Shown here: positions 48,417 through 61,500 of the stretch, piece by piece
How the letters are laid out: every line of letters starts with the position of its first letter
Numbering within the stretch: position 1 is the first letter of the stretch
DNA from: Notospermus geniculatus
Taxonomy: Eukaryota; Nemertea; Pilidiophora; Heteronemertea; Lineidae
DNA: 64,000 nt
NCBI GenBank assembly: GCA_002633025.1
Contig: NMRB01001400.1
Coordinates: 44,794-108,793, forward strand
Reading direction: 5' to 3'
Notes under the pieces: generated by a model
Told to the model about the DNA's origin: nothing
What the model saw: the letters and a program-made list of their open reading frames with translations, nothing else
Database searches by the model: none
Translations under genes and position numbers: made by a program

Positions 48417-49499
48417 TGTTCAACTTGACCGCATCACTCTTATTTGCGAAGTTGTACTGAGAATACTGGATAAACACACTGCTGGCGCTACCTTTTGGCG
48501 TAAATCAGTAATCGTACTCCGTATCTTTCACTGTCAGTGCGTTCTTCCTTGTGATCCTCTGAATAAAACGCAAGGGTTGGGCCAGGAAGCCAGATACAAT
48601 GTATTTTTGGCGTGTCCTATCTCATCCACCCCAAGTACCACTTGATCATCTTTTAATGATACCGACCTCGCCACTCTATAGAACGGTGGTATTTTTGTTC
48701 CATCTGTTGAGCGATATGATTGATTTGCCTTACCTGGAGAAAGGCTACCAAGGTGATTTATATCCATTGAGAATATCTATGGCAAGATTGGTAATAAATG
48801 ATCGATCTGAAACTCTGTGAAACGATCAGAACTATGTTTTGAGGTGATCGATTTACGGTTCCTGTAACCGCAATACATCAGTTGGTCAGACCACGGTGGG
48901 TGGTAACGCTTCCTTCTCCAACAAAATGGTGGTCAGAGAACCCGGATGGCAAAAATGTGGCGATTTTTAGCTACACTGTTAGAAGTAACAGAGGATTTTG
49001 CAGAAAATTCCTGCAGCAGAGTCTCAGGGACTGGATCAGCTCTGTAAAATTACAGACTTAATTGACTGGAGGCTGACCAAATTATATTTTCATACTGCTC
49101 TCAGAAAGCATCATTATGGAAAGTCCAATTGAGTCCAACCAATACAGGAAAACATAAATCATAGCATATGTAAATTTACAGAAAGTTCTGGGGACTCTGG
49201 TGCAGGCAGTTTCTGTGAAATTATTACAATAATTTCTAACAGTGAAGGGGTTGACCAACTCATATGCAATGTTCAAGTCCTGCTGCCTCGATCATCACTT
49301 GAAGAAGCAACTGTATTCCACCACTCATTTACAGGTTAACCTTGCCAAAGATATAGAAGTGTCTCGGTGTTGGAAAGGAAATAAAGAGGAAATCCTCCTT
49401 GGCCAGCGATTTACCCCATGCCGTATAACTGGGGGTAGTATATCCATTTTTTTCACCTGCTCATGACATCTACGTTTCTATCGTTTCAGAGTTCGCACT
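48417..49499. other. Putative intron end upstream of the giant exon, with splice acceptor at 49499
   Basis: No gene is seen. A clear pyrimidine-rich acceptor CTACGTTTCTATCGTTTCAG ends at 49499 and marks the likely start of the exon carrying the giant ORF. The AATAAAACGCAAGG near 48562 is not near a coding end. Confidence 0.5.
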
Positions 49500-49581
49500 A
49501 AGATTCCTGCATCTACTGGGAACTATTAGACTCTCGCCCAACACGCTGGCTTCCTTTCCTAATTCGGATAACCCTTAACGT
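49500..49581 (+). other. 5' UTR part of the giant exon
   Basis: 82 bases from the acceptor to the ATG. There is an in-frame TAA at 49576-49578, two codons before the ATG (49582), so the coding frame cannot extend upstream. The start context is ACGTATGG: a G at +4 but no purine at -3. Confidence 0.6.
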
Positions 49582-52500
49582 ATGGATCCTGTTGCGGTGG
49601 ACCCTGGGCCAGACGGAAGTCTTGGAGGTAAGAAAGACTACGACAAATCCTACGAAACTGACAAAAGCAAATTGGAAACGTATGAGCAGTTGGATGATGG
49701 GAAATTAAAGGAGCAGAACCATGGCCAAGGGGGTGTGGATGGTAAACTCAATGACGTAGAGAAAATGGAGGTAGATCAGAGGGGCGACGAGAGTGGTGGG
49801 AGAGAGGTAAAGGACGAGGCGGAGGAGGAAAGCACAGGTATCTTGGAAGAAGTGGAGAAATTTCGTGATCCAAACGTTGTTGTTGTAAATGGTACGTATT
49901 TGAAGCAAGAACAAACCACAGATCAACCACAGGCAGCGGGAGAGGAGCACCTTGGTGCTGCAGCTTCGTCTTCTGTGCCTGTGGAAGAGAAACACGAGAT
50001 GGAACCGCTTAGAGAGGAAACGACGCCACCGGCTGCGGCTGATGAGGAAACAAGACTGGAAACACCAGAAGCCCAAGTAGAGGTCAAGCACGGAAGACCT
50101 GCGTCTACTGCGTCCGCGGAGCCTTCGGAAGGGACTTCGTCGATTTCAGATGAACACAAAAGCAGTGGTGCTAGCGCTACCCTTTTTGGTAGTCTCAGGA
50201 GATCCTTCGGTAAGGGCAAAAAAGACAAGGACGAGGAACAAGCGGATGAGAAGCCGAAGAAAAAACGGAAGGGCAAGAAAGGAAAGAAAAAGAAGGGTAG
50301 TGAACAGCCAGAGGAGCTGGCTGAACCTCCAAAGGACGCCGAGAAGAAGGAAACCGAGGCAGCAGCGGAGCCTGAGGAGAAAGACGGTAAAAAGAAACGG
50401 AAGAAGAAGATAAAGGTGTTCAGTTTCAAGAAGAAGCCTGAAGATGAAGCGGAGGAGAAGGATCAACCTCGGGAAGATGTGAAACCAGAAGAGGCAGCAC
50501 CAGAAAGCGCTGTTGAACCACCTACAGCGACAGAACCTGAGGCAGCAACTGTCACCACACCGTCCACTGAACAGCAGGAAGAGCAGGCTGAGCCAATGGA
50601 GTCTTCTGAGACAAGAGAACCTGAAATGGAACACACTCAGGAATTACAACAACCTCAGGAAGAGGAGGAGTCTCTCTTAGATGCTATCAAGAATATTCCA
50701 TTGGAAAGCCCCGGTGCTGGTGGGGTTGTGGTCGTAGGGTTTGAGACAGCCCCTGCCGTAGAACACCAGCCGGATGAAATTGAACCTGTGGCGGATAAAC
50801 CGGTGGAGGAACCTCCCGAGGAGGAGGAAAAGAAAGATGCCGAGAAGCCCTTGGATAGGCCTGAACAAGAAGAGGCCGATACATCAAATATATCGGACCG
50901 GCTGGAAAGCTTCAAGGAGGAGTTGATTGAAGCTATGAACGCAGATAACCCTGAAACTGGGATTTCACTTTCTGCAGGAATTGGAATTGGTGTCGCTGCT
51001 GGAGGGCAAGCGACGGAAACAACTGAGGTGGAAGAGCCGAAGGAGGAACCCCCTGCTGTAGATGAGAAAGAACCGGTTGAGGTGCAAGCGGAAGCTGACC
51101 TTGAGGTCAAAGGAGAGGTCAAGGTTGATGTTCCAAGTGTTGCTATCGGTGCGGCAGTCGATGCTGAAGCAGAGGGTGCGAAGGGGAAGAAGAAGAAAAA
51201 GAAGAAGCGAAAAAGCAAATTGTTCAGTTTCAAGAAGGAAAAAACGGATGAACAGAAGGAAAAATATGAGAAACCAGCAGATGAGCCGGCCACAGACGAA
51301 CACAAGCACGAAGGTGATGAGAAACCCAAAGATGAAGATGATGATCACAAATTCAAATTCAAACTTCCAAGTTTCCATTTTGGTAAACACAAGCATGAAG
51401 AGCCGGACAAACCAGAGCCTGAGGTTAAGCTCATTTTAGAAACAGGTGGAGCTGCAGTCGAGGAACCCAGAAAAGATGATCATGATCATGAACATAAACA
51501 CAAGTTCAAACTTCCGAGCTTTCATTTTGGTAAACATAAACATGACGAGAAAGGAACTGCGCCTTCTTCAGAAAGAAGTGAAGATGTCATTGTATCCCCT
51601 CCGAGAGGGACGATTCCTGCCCCTGTGAAACCAGTTCACGTGGAAGGGGAGGAGCCATCGGTGCCAGATCTTCAGGTTGAGGTTGGAGTGGAGGAACCTT
51701 CTCCTTTACCTGAACTGGACATTGGTTTTGCCGTACCTGAACCTGAGCTTGAGATTGTGGTGAAGGCAGAGGCACCCAAACCAAGACTTGATATTGAAGA
51801 ACCAGACACGATACCCCCAGCAGATAAACCTGATATAGAACCAAGAGTAAGAGTAATAATAGACACACCCACTGAGCCTGTGGATGTGGGGGTAGAGAAG
51901 AAAGGCGAACCTAAGGAAGAGGAAGTAGATAAGGACAAGCCTGAGGATGATAAGGGTGTAACGGTAGAACATAAAGCCGGCTTCAAACTTCCTAGTTTTC
52001 ATTTCGGCAAAGGAAAACCAAAGAAAGACAAAAAGAAAAAGAAGAAAAAGGATAAAGAGGAGGAAGAAAAAGCCGAACCCGAGGAAGACGAACATAAACA
52101 CAAATTCAAGCTCCCAAGTTTCCATTTCGGAAAACACAAACATGAAAAGCCGGACACGGGAGCAGAGCCGGAGATAAAGCTGGTGTTGGAGACTCCTGTC
52201 GTTCCACAGCCAGAGGTGGAAGGGGCAGTTGAGGCTTCAGCAGATATCGAGAAACCCGATGAGGAAAAACCAGCAAAGGAACCTGAACATGAACACAAAC
52301 ACAAATTCAAACTCCCAAGCTTTGGGCTTGGTGGTCACAAACATGAGAAACCGGAAGTCGAGGGCGAGGAAAAGCCTAAAACCCCAACAGACCAGCCAGA
52401 AATTAAACTCGTCCTGGAGACACCAGAGCCCCCTTCTGTTGATGTCTCCGGGGAGGTAGATGTACCAAAACCTGGGGTGGAAGGCGCAGTTGCTGTGGAG

Positions 52501-55500
52501 GAACCAGCTGGAGATGATGGAGCGAGACCTCCGTCAATCCTGTTGGTTCTTGAGAAACCAGAAGAGACAGATGCCGACCATGAGCATAAACACAAATTCA
52601 AGCTACCAAGCTTTGGTTTCAAGAAACCTAAACATGAGCACGAGGGTGAGGAAGTCGAGGCAGGGACTCCCACTGAACCTGTCATCAAACTGGAACTCGA
52701 AACCCCCGAAACACCAGAAATCCCTGAGCCGGAGATGGCCATCGAAGTTCAAGCCACCGCTGAAGTTGATGAAGACAAAGACGGCGAGGAGATTCCTAGT
52801 GTAGAGCCGCCCGCAGGAGAGATTGACATCCAATTTGAACCACCTGAAATTCCCAAACCAGAGATTGATCTCAGTATTGATGCTGGTGCAGATGTAAAAG
52901 AGGTCACACCACCCCGACCCCAGTCAGAAATCATACTTCTCGTAGAGACGCCTGAAAAGCCAAAGGTAGAAGTTGAAGGGGAAGGCGCGAGGCCGGTTTC
53001 CCTTCTGGTTGTTGAGCCACCAGAGCCGAAAGAGGACAAGGGTGTAAAGAAGAAATCTAGCTTTAGAATACCGAGTTTCAGTTTCGGGAAGAAACGAGAC
53101 AAGCCGAAGGTTGAGAAGAGAAAGAAGGATGACCAAGAAGAGGAAGAAAAGGAGGAGGAGGAGAAACCAAAAGATGAACATAAACACAAGTTCAAACTTC
53201 CCAGTTTCCACTTTGGTGGTAAACACAAACACGAGAAACCAGATGCTGATGCTCCTGAGATAAAGCTGGTGTTGGAAACACCGGAGGTACCGCAGGCTCC
53301 AGAACCGGCCGCCGAAGGGACAGGGGTTGTTGACGTCGATGTCAAGGAGCCGAAAGTCGAGGAAGTGATTCCTGAAATTCCCCGACCAGAGGGAGAACTT
53401 CTCATCAAGGCATCAGCTGATGTTAAAGAACCCGATGTTGAGACACCAGAGCTTGTCATGGATGTACCCGAACCTGGCGGTGTTGACGCCTCGGCAGAAA
53501 TTGGCGAACCTGTTGTTGTGACACCTGAAGTGGAACATCCTCCTGATATCAAACTGGTCTTAGAGATGCCTGACGTTGACAAAGACAAAGATGACAAGAA
53601 AGAAAAGAGGAAGTCTGGAGCAAGTGATGATGGTGATCACAAACACAAACATAAGTTCAAGCTCCCAAGCTTTCCCAGCTTTCATTTCGGTGGTAAGCAT
53701 AAGAGACCAAAATCTGAACACGAGGACAAAGAGCCAGCAGAGATAAAGCTTGTCCTCGAGACTCCTGAAAAGCCTGAGCCAGAGGTGGCAGTTGTTGGTG
53801 AGATAGAAACGCCAAAGATTGAAGGAGGTGAGGCTGATATGAAGTTGGTAGTTGATGCCCCAGACTTGCCAGAGATTCCAGAACCTGAGGGTGAACTTGT
53901 CGTGAAGGCCTCTGCCGACATTGAGGAACCTGAGATTGAAATGCATGAGCCTGAGGCTCAGAGTCCACCTGAATTCAAACTCGTCATGGAAGTACCTGAT
54001 GTTGACGTTCCAGCTGACAAGGATGACAAGAAAGAAAAACACAAGTTTAAACTTCCAGGTCTTCATTTCGGTGGAAAGGGACATCCTGAGCACGAGGGGA
54101 AAGAGCCAGCAGAGATCAAACTTGTCATCGAGACTCCTGAAAAGCCTGAGCCAGAGGTAGCCATTGTTGGTGAGATTGAAAAGCCAAAGATAGAGGGCGA
54201 TCAGCCTGAGGTACAGTTAGTTTTAGATACTCCAGACCTCCCTGAGATTCCAGAACCCGAAGTCGAGCTCGAGGTGAAAGCCACGGCTGACGTAGAGGAG
54301 CCTGAAATTGAGAAGCCTGAGATTGAAGGTGAAGGTCCACCTGAAATGAAGCTTGTCATGGAAGTTCCGAGTGTCGATGTTTCAACTGACAAAGATGACA
54401 AGAAAGAAAAGAGAAAATCTGCCGCCAGTGATGATGGTGACCATAAACACAAACATAAGTTCAAGCTCCCAAGCTTTCCCAGCTTTCATTTTGGTGGTAA
54501 GCATAAGAGACCAAAATCAGAACACGAGGACAAAGAGCCAGCAGAGATAAAACTTGTCCTCGAGACTCCTGAAAAGCCTGAACCAGAGGTGGCCATTGTT
54601 GGTGAGGTAGATAAGCCAAAGATTGAAGGAGGTGAAGCTGATGTGAAACTGGTAGTTGATACCCCAGACCTCCCTGAGATCCCAGAGCCTGAGGGCGAGC
54701 TGGTCGTGAAGGCCTCTGCTGACGTTGAGGAGCCTGAAATTGAGAAGCCTGAGATTGAAGGAGCTGCAGGGCCACCTGAAATGAAGCTTGTCATGGAAGT
54801 TCCGAGTGTCGATGTTTCAACTGACAAGGACAAAGATGATAAGAAAGAAAAGAGAAAATCTGGCAAATTCAAGTTACCAAAGTTACCAAGCTTTCATTTC
54901 GGTGGTAAGCATAAGAGACCCAAGTCAGAACACGAGGACAAAGAGCCAGCAGAGATAAAGCTTGTCCTCGAGACTCCTGAAAAACCTGAGCCAGAGGTGG
55001 CCATTGTTGGTGAGATTGAAAAACCAAAGATAGAAGGGGACCAGCCTGAGGTACAGTTAGTTATGGATGTTCCAGACCTCCCAGAGATCCCACAGCCTGA
55101 AGGCGAGCTAGTTGTAAAGGGCTCAGCTGAAATTGAGGAACCTGACCTCCCTGAGATTCCAGAACCCGAAGTGGAGCTTGAGGTGAAAGCCACCCCTGAT
55201 GTTGAGGTACCTGAAATTGAGAAACCTGAGATTGAAGGAGCGGGTCCACCTGAAATAAAGCTTGTCATGGAAGTACCTGTTGACGAAGATGACAAGAAAG
55301 AAAAGAGAAAATCTGGAGCCAGTGATGATGATGACCATAAACACAAACATAAGTTCAAACTTCCAAGTTTTCATTTCGGTGGTAAGCATAAGAGACCAAA
55401 ATCAGAACACGAGGACAAAGAGCCAGCAGAGATAAAACTTGTCCTCGAGACTCCTGAAAAGCCTGAACCAGAGGTGGCCATTGTTGGTGAGGTTGAAAAG

Positions 55501-58500
55501 CCAAAGATAGAAGGAGACGAACCTGGGGTACAATTAGTTATGGATGTTCCAGACGTCCCTGAGATTCCAGAGCCTGAGGGTGAGCTCGTGGTAAAGGGCT
55601 CAGCTGACGTTGATGTACCTGAAATTGAGAAGCCTGAGGTGGAAGCAGGGGGCCCGGCTGAAATAAAGCTTGTCATGGACGTACCTGTTGCTGACGTTTC
55701 ATTTGACGAAGATGACAAAGAAAAGAGGAAATCTGGAGCCAGCGATGATGATGACCACAAACACAAGCATAAGTTCAAACTTCCAGGCTTTCATATTGGT
55801 GGCAAGCATAAAAGACCAAAATCAGAGCACGAGGACAAAGAGCCAGCAGAGATAAAGCTTGTCCTTGAGACTCCTGAAAAGCCTGAGCCAGAGGTGGCCA
55901 TCGTCGGTGAGATTGAAAAGCCAAAGGTAGAGGGCGATCAGCCTGAGGTACAGTTAGTTTTAGACACTCCAGACCTGCCCGAGATTCCAGAACCCGAAGT
56001 GGAGCTTGAGGTGAAGGCCACGGCTGACGTAGAGGAGCCTGAAATTGAGAAACCTGAGATTGAAGGAGCTGCAGGTCCACCTGAAATGAAGCTTGTCATG
56101 GAAGTTCCGGGTGTCGATGTTTCAACTGACAAGGACAAAGATGATAAGAAAGAAAAGAGAAAATCTGGCAAATTCAAGTTACCAAAGTTACCAAGCTTTC
56201 ATTTCGGTGGCAAGCATAAGAAACCAAAATCAGAGCATGAAGACAAAGAGCCAGCAGAGATAAAGCTTGTCCTCGAGACTCCTGAAAAGCCTGAACCAGA
56301 GGTGGCCATTGTTGCAGAGATTGAAAAACCAAAGATTGAAGGAGGAGAGGCTGATGTGAAGCTGGTAGTTGATACCCCAGACCTCCCTCAGATCCCAGAG
56401 CCTGAGGGCGAGCTGGTCGTGAAGGCCTCTGCTGATGTTGAGGAGCCTGAAATTGAGAAGCCTAAGATCGAAGGCGAGGGTCCACCTGAAATGAAGCTTG
56501 TCATGGAAGTTCCGAGTGTCCATGTTTCAACTGACAAAGATGACAAGAAAGAAAAGAGGAAATCTGCCGGAAGTGATGATGATGATCACAAACACAAACA
56601 CAAGTTCAAGCTTCCAAGCTTTCCAAGCTTTCATTTTGGTGGCAAGCATAAGAAAGTGAGGCCAGGCGAGGAAGAGAAGGAACCAGCTGAGATTAAGTTG
56701 GTACTAGAGACTCCAGAAAAGCCTGAACCTGATGTTTCTGTTGATGCTTCTGCTGATGTCACGCCGGATGACCATGAGCACAAGCACAAGTTCAAACTTC
56801 CAAGTCTCCACCTTGGTAAACACAAACATGAAACACCAGAGCCACCATCAGAACCGGAAATAAAGCTTGTGTTGGAGACTCCTGAAGTACCAGAAGCAGA
56901 GGTCGGTGGTTCTATTCAAATTGACGAGCCTAAAGAACCTGAAATGGACCTTGCTGTTTCAACTCCTGAAGTACCTGAAGTTGAAGGAAAAGAGCCAGCC
57001 GAAATAAAACTCATTCTGGAGACGCCTGAAAGACCAGAACCAGACGTGGCGATTGTCGGTGAGGTTGAAGGACCAGAAATAGATGTAGAACAGCCAGATA
57101 TGAAGTTGGTTCTGGATACCCCAGACTTGCCAGAGATTCCAAGACCTGAAGGTGAGCTTGTGGTGAAGGCATCAGCTGACATTGAGGAACCTGAAGTTGA
57201 AACGTTTGAGGTTGAACCCGAGAGTCCGCCTGAAATTAAACTTCTTGTGGACGTACCTGGGGTTGATGTTTCAGTCGATGACAAGAAAGAAAAGAGGAAA
57301 TCTGGAGCCAGTGATGATGATGACCACAAACACAAACGCAAGTTCAAGCTTCCAAGTTTCCATTTCGGTGGCAGACATAAGAAGTGGAAGCCAGAACAAG
57401 AAGAGAAAGAGCCAGCAGAGATAAAGCTTGTCCTCCAGACTCCTGAAAAGCCTGAACCAGAGGTGGCCATTGTTGGCGAGGTTGAAAAGCCAAAGATAGA
57501 AGGAGACCAACCTGACATGAATTTAGTTTTGGATGCTCCAGATCTTCCTGTAATTCCAGAACCTGAGGGTGAGCTGGTTGTGAAGGCCTCTGCTGACGTT
57601 GAGGAGCCTGAAATTGAGAAGCCTGAGATTAAAGGCGAAGGTCCACCTGAAATGAAGCTTGTCATGGAAGTTCCGAGTGTCGATGTTTCAACTGACAAGG
57701 ACAAAGATGATAAGAAAGAAAAGAGAAAATCTGGCAAATTCAAGTTACCAAAGTTACCAAGCTTTCATTTCGGTGGTAAGCATAAGAGACCCAAGTCAGA
57801 GCACGAGGACAAAGAGCCAGCAGAGATAAAACTCGTGGTTGAAACTCCAGGAAAGCCTGAGCCAGAAGTATCCGTTGATGCATCAGCTGATGTGAAGCCA
57901 GATGATCATGAGCACAAACACAAATTCAAACTTCCAAGTCTCCACCTTGGAAAACACGAAAAACCAGAGACGCCACCTGAGGCGGAGATGAAGCTAGTTA
58001 TCGAGGCTCCTGAAATACCTGAGCCAGAGGTTGAGGCTTCCTTGGAAGTTGAAAAACCCAAAGTAATAACACCAACAGAACCAGAGATGGAGCTGGTTGT
58101 TCAAACTCCAGAAGTTCCAGACGTACCTGCACCAGAGGTTGATGTCGACGTTAAGCCAGAAGGAGAGATTGAAATCCCCAAGTTACCAGAGGCAAGTGAG
58201 GAGACAAGACCACAGTCGATTGTTCTGGTTCTGGAGAAGGAGGAAAGGCCAGAAGGTGATCATGAACACAAACATAAGTTTAAGCTACCAGGTTTGGGTA
58301 TCAAGAAGCACAAGCATGGCCATGAGAAGGATGAGGAGTCCCCGAAGGGTGAAATACCAGAGATCAAACTCGTGCTTGCAACTCCTGAACCAAAGGCAGA
58401 CATCGATATCCCAGATGCACACGTTGATGTTGACATTGAAAAACCTACGGTTGATGTTGATGTTCCTGAAACGAAATTGGTCATTGATGAACCCAAGCCG

Positions 58501-61500
58501 GAATTGGAGTTAGAAGCAGCAGTCGTTACCCCCAGCCTTCCAGAGGTCAAAGGTGAGCCTGTGGACATCGGTGCCGAAGTAAAGGTAGAAAAACCAGAGC
58601 CACCACAGATATCACTTGTCATGGAGCAGCCACGTGGAGAGGATGATGAAAAAGAGAAACGAAAATCAGCTGCTAGTGATGATGGTAAAAAGTACAAATT
58701 CAAACTTCCCAAATTCCCAAGCTTCCACTTTGGTAAACATGATAAACCGAAGAAACGTGCTGCCGAGGTGAAAACACCAACAGAGCCTGAGTTTAAACTC
58801 GTCCTGGAGCCTCAAGAACCAAAGCCTGCTGTCGAAGGTGGTGTGGATATTGAGCTACCAATAGTGGAGCCAAAGGAACCAGAAATAGAGCTCGCTGTAG
58901 AGCCACCGAAAGTGGAAGTTGAAGGTGATGTTGATGTAGAACTTCCAAAGGTGGAGGCGAAAGAGGAACCAGAAATTAAACTTGTTTTGGAAGCCCCAGA
59001 ACCACATCTGATCATTGATGGAGGCGCAGAGCAGAGGGAAGACGAACCGAAAGTCAAGGACGAGGATGAAGACAAGAAAAAACCAGATGACCATGAGCAT
59101 AAGAAACACAAGTTTAAACTCCCCAGCTTTCATTTCGGTGGCAAACACAAACATAAGAAACCGAAGGTAGAGTCGCCAACACAACCAGAAATCAAGCTTG
59201 TCCTTGAAACGCCAGAGCAACCTGAAGCCCCAGAACCGAAATTTGATATCGATGTTAAAGCCTCAGCAGAAGTTGAGACCCCTGAAATCGAGGGTCCTAA
59301 GGCTGGAGACGAGGTTGATTTGAAGCTCGTCATGGATGTCCCAGATGTTGATATCTCTGCAGGTGTGAAGGATGAAGACGAGGATGACAAGAAGGAAAAG
59401 AGGAAATCCGACGCAAGTGATGACAGTGACCACAAACACAAGCACAAGTTCAAACTTCCTGGTCTTCACTTTGGGAAACACAAGCATGAAAAGCCGAGTC
59501 CTGATGTTGAAACACCCAAGGAACCTGAAATCAAACTGGTGCTTGAGACCCCGGAACCTCAGGTGGCTGTCGAAGCCTCAGCTGACGTGCCACAACCAAC
59601 AGAATTTGAAGGCGAGCCTTCTGAGAGGCCTCAGTCAATTGTCTTGGTGCTGGAGAAGGATGAGGACAAACCAGAAGTAAAGGAGCCAGATCATGAGCAC
59701 AAACACAAGTTCAAACTTCCTGGGTTTGGTTTCAAGAAGCATAAGCATGGAGATGCGGAAGGTACAACTCCTACGGAAGAGCCTGAGTTCAAGCTTGTTG
59801 TAGAGACACCACAACCAAAGGCGGACTTTGAGGTGACTGAGCCTAAAGCTGATGTTGATATTGACATTCCAAAGCCAGAGATAACACTTAAAATGGAGGA
59901 CACAGTCAGGGTTGATGTGCCAGAGCCAGATGCCTCAAAGCCTGATCTAGAAGTTGATGCTTTTGGTGATATCAAGATCGAAGAAGGAGAGGAGGTGGAG
60001 ATCGTAAAGGTATCTACGAAGTTCATCCCCGAGGGTTATGAGGAGGCTGTTGCTGAAAGGGAGAGAAGTCCTGAAAAACCAGACATCAAGCTTGTATATG
60101 AGACACCAGAAGTTCCAGAAGTTGATGCTGCAGCTGCTGTTAAGATTCCAGAGCCGGAGATGAAGTTGGTCATTGAGACTCCAGAGGTGAAGGTCGAGAA
60201 GGAGAAGGAGGAAGAACCAAAGAAAAAGAAGGAGAAGAAGTTCAGGATTCCCTCTTTCCACTTCAAGAAGCCGAAGAAACATGTTCATGAAGAAGAGAAA
60301 CCCAAGGAAGAGGAGAAAGAACCTGATATAGTGGTTGAGAAGGAAGAAGTCGTCCAAGTAGGGCCGCCAGAGATTTGTTTGGTCGTCGAGACGCCTGAGG
60401 TTAAACTTCCTGAGCCCTCGATCGAAATTGAAGGGGCTGTTGAAACGCCTGCTGAACCAGGCCACGAACACGAACTTGTGATTGAGAAACCAGCAGCGCC
60501 TGAAGTTGATGTGACTGTGCCTTCTGTCCATGAGGAAAAGGAACCAGTCCGGTTCTTGGTCCGGGAGGATGAAGTAAAGGAGAAACCCGAAAAACCGAAG
60601 AAGAAAGGCATTTCCATTTCCTTCAAGCTTCCAAAGTCCGGTAAGAAACCAGAGGTTGAGAAACGACCGCGACCGAAGTCAGTTGAGGTTGGTGGAGAAG
60701 TGGATCTGGAAGGTCATGTGCCAGAGAGGGCTCATTCTGAGGAACCTGTTGATGAGGCCAAGAAAGACAAGAAGAAGAAGCCGTTCTTCTCTTTCAGCTT
60801 CAAGAAGGATAAGAAACCAGAGGTTGAGAAGAAGGTGGAGGAGAAGGAGCCGTCTGCAGCTGAATCTGTTGAGTTCAAAATTCCTGAGTTTGAAGGGCAG
60901 CTCGTTTTAGACACGCCTCAACCTCCAACGGTTGAAGCGCCGGCAAAAGAAGCAGTTGAGGTGAAGCTTCCACAGGTTGAACGTCCGGATGTCGATATTG
61001 AGGGACCGAGTGTCTCGGCGATCGTCGTTGCAGAAGAACCCGGCGAGGTTCGGGTTGATAAACCAGACAGGAGTGAGGTTGAGAGAGTCGTGGACCAAAT
61101 TGTTGATGATATCATCACCGAGGCGAAGCTGCAGGTAGCTGGCACCATTGAAGTACCATCTGTAGAAGTAGAGGCTGGGGTAGAGAAAGGGAAAGACGTT
61201 GAAAAACCAGAGGAGGAGAAGCCGGGTGAGGAGAAACCGAAGAAGAAGAAAGACCGGGCTAAACGACGCAGCTTCCTTGAGAAACTTGGTATCAAGAAGG
61301 TCCCGAAGGGCAAGGTGGAGGGTGATGTTGATGTCGATGTTGATGTTGATGTAGGTGCTGAAATAACGACGCCAGATGCCGAGGAACGACTGCGTTACCT
61401 TGTATTAGAAGACGAGAAAAAACCAGAGGAAGGGGCCAAAGAAAAGGAAGAAAAGGTGGAACCTAGGGAGCCTAAGAAAGACAAGAAGGACAAAGAGAAG

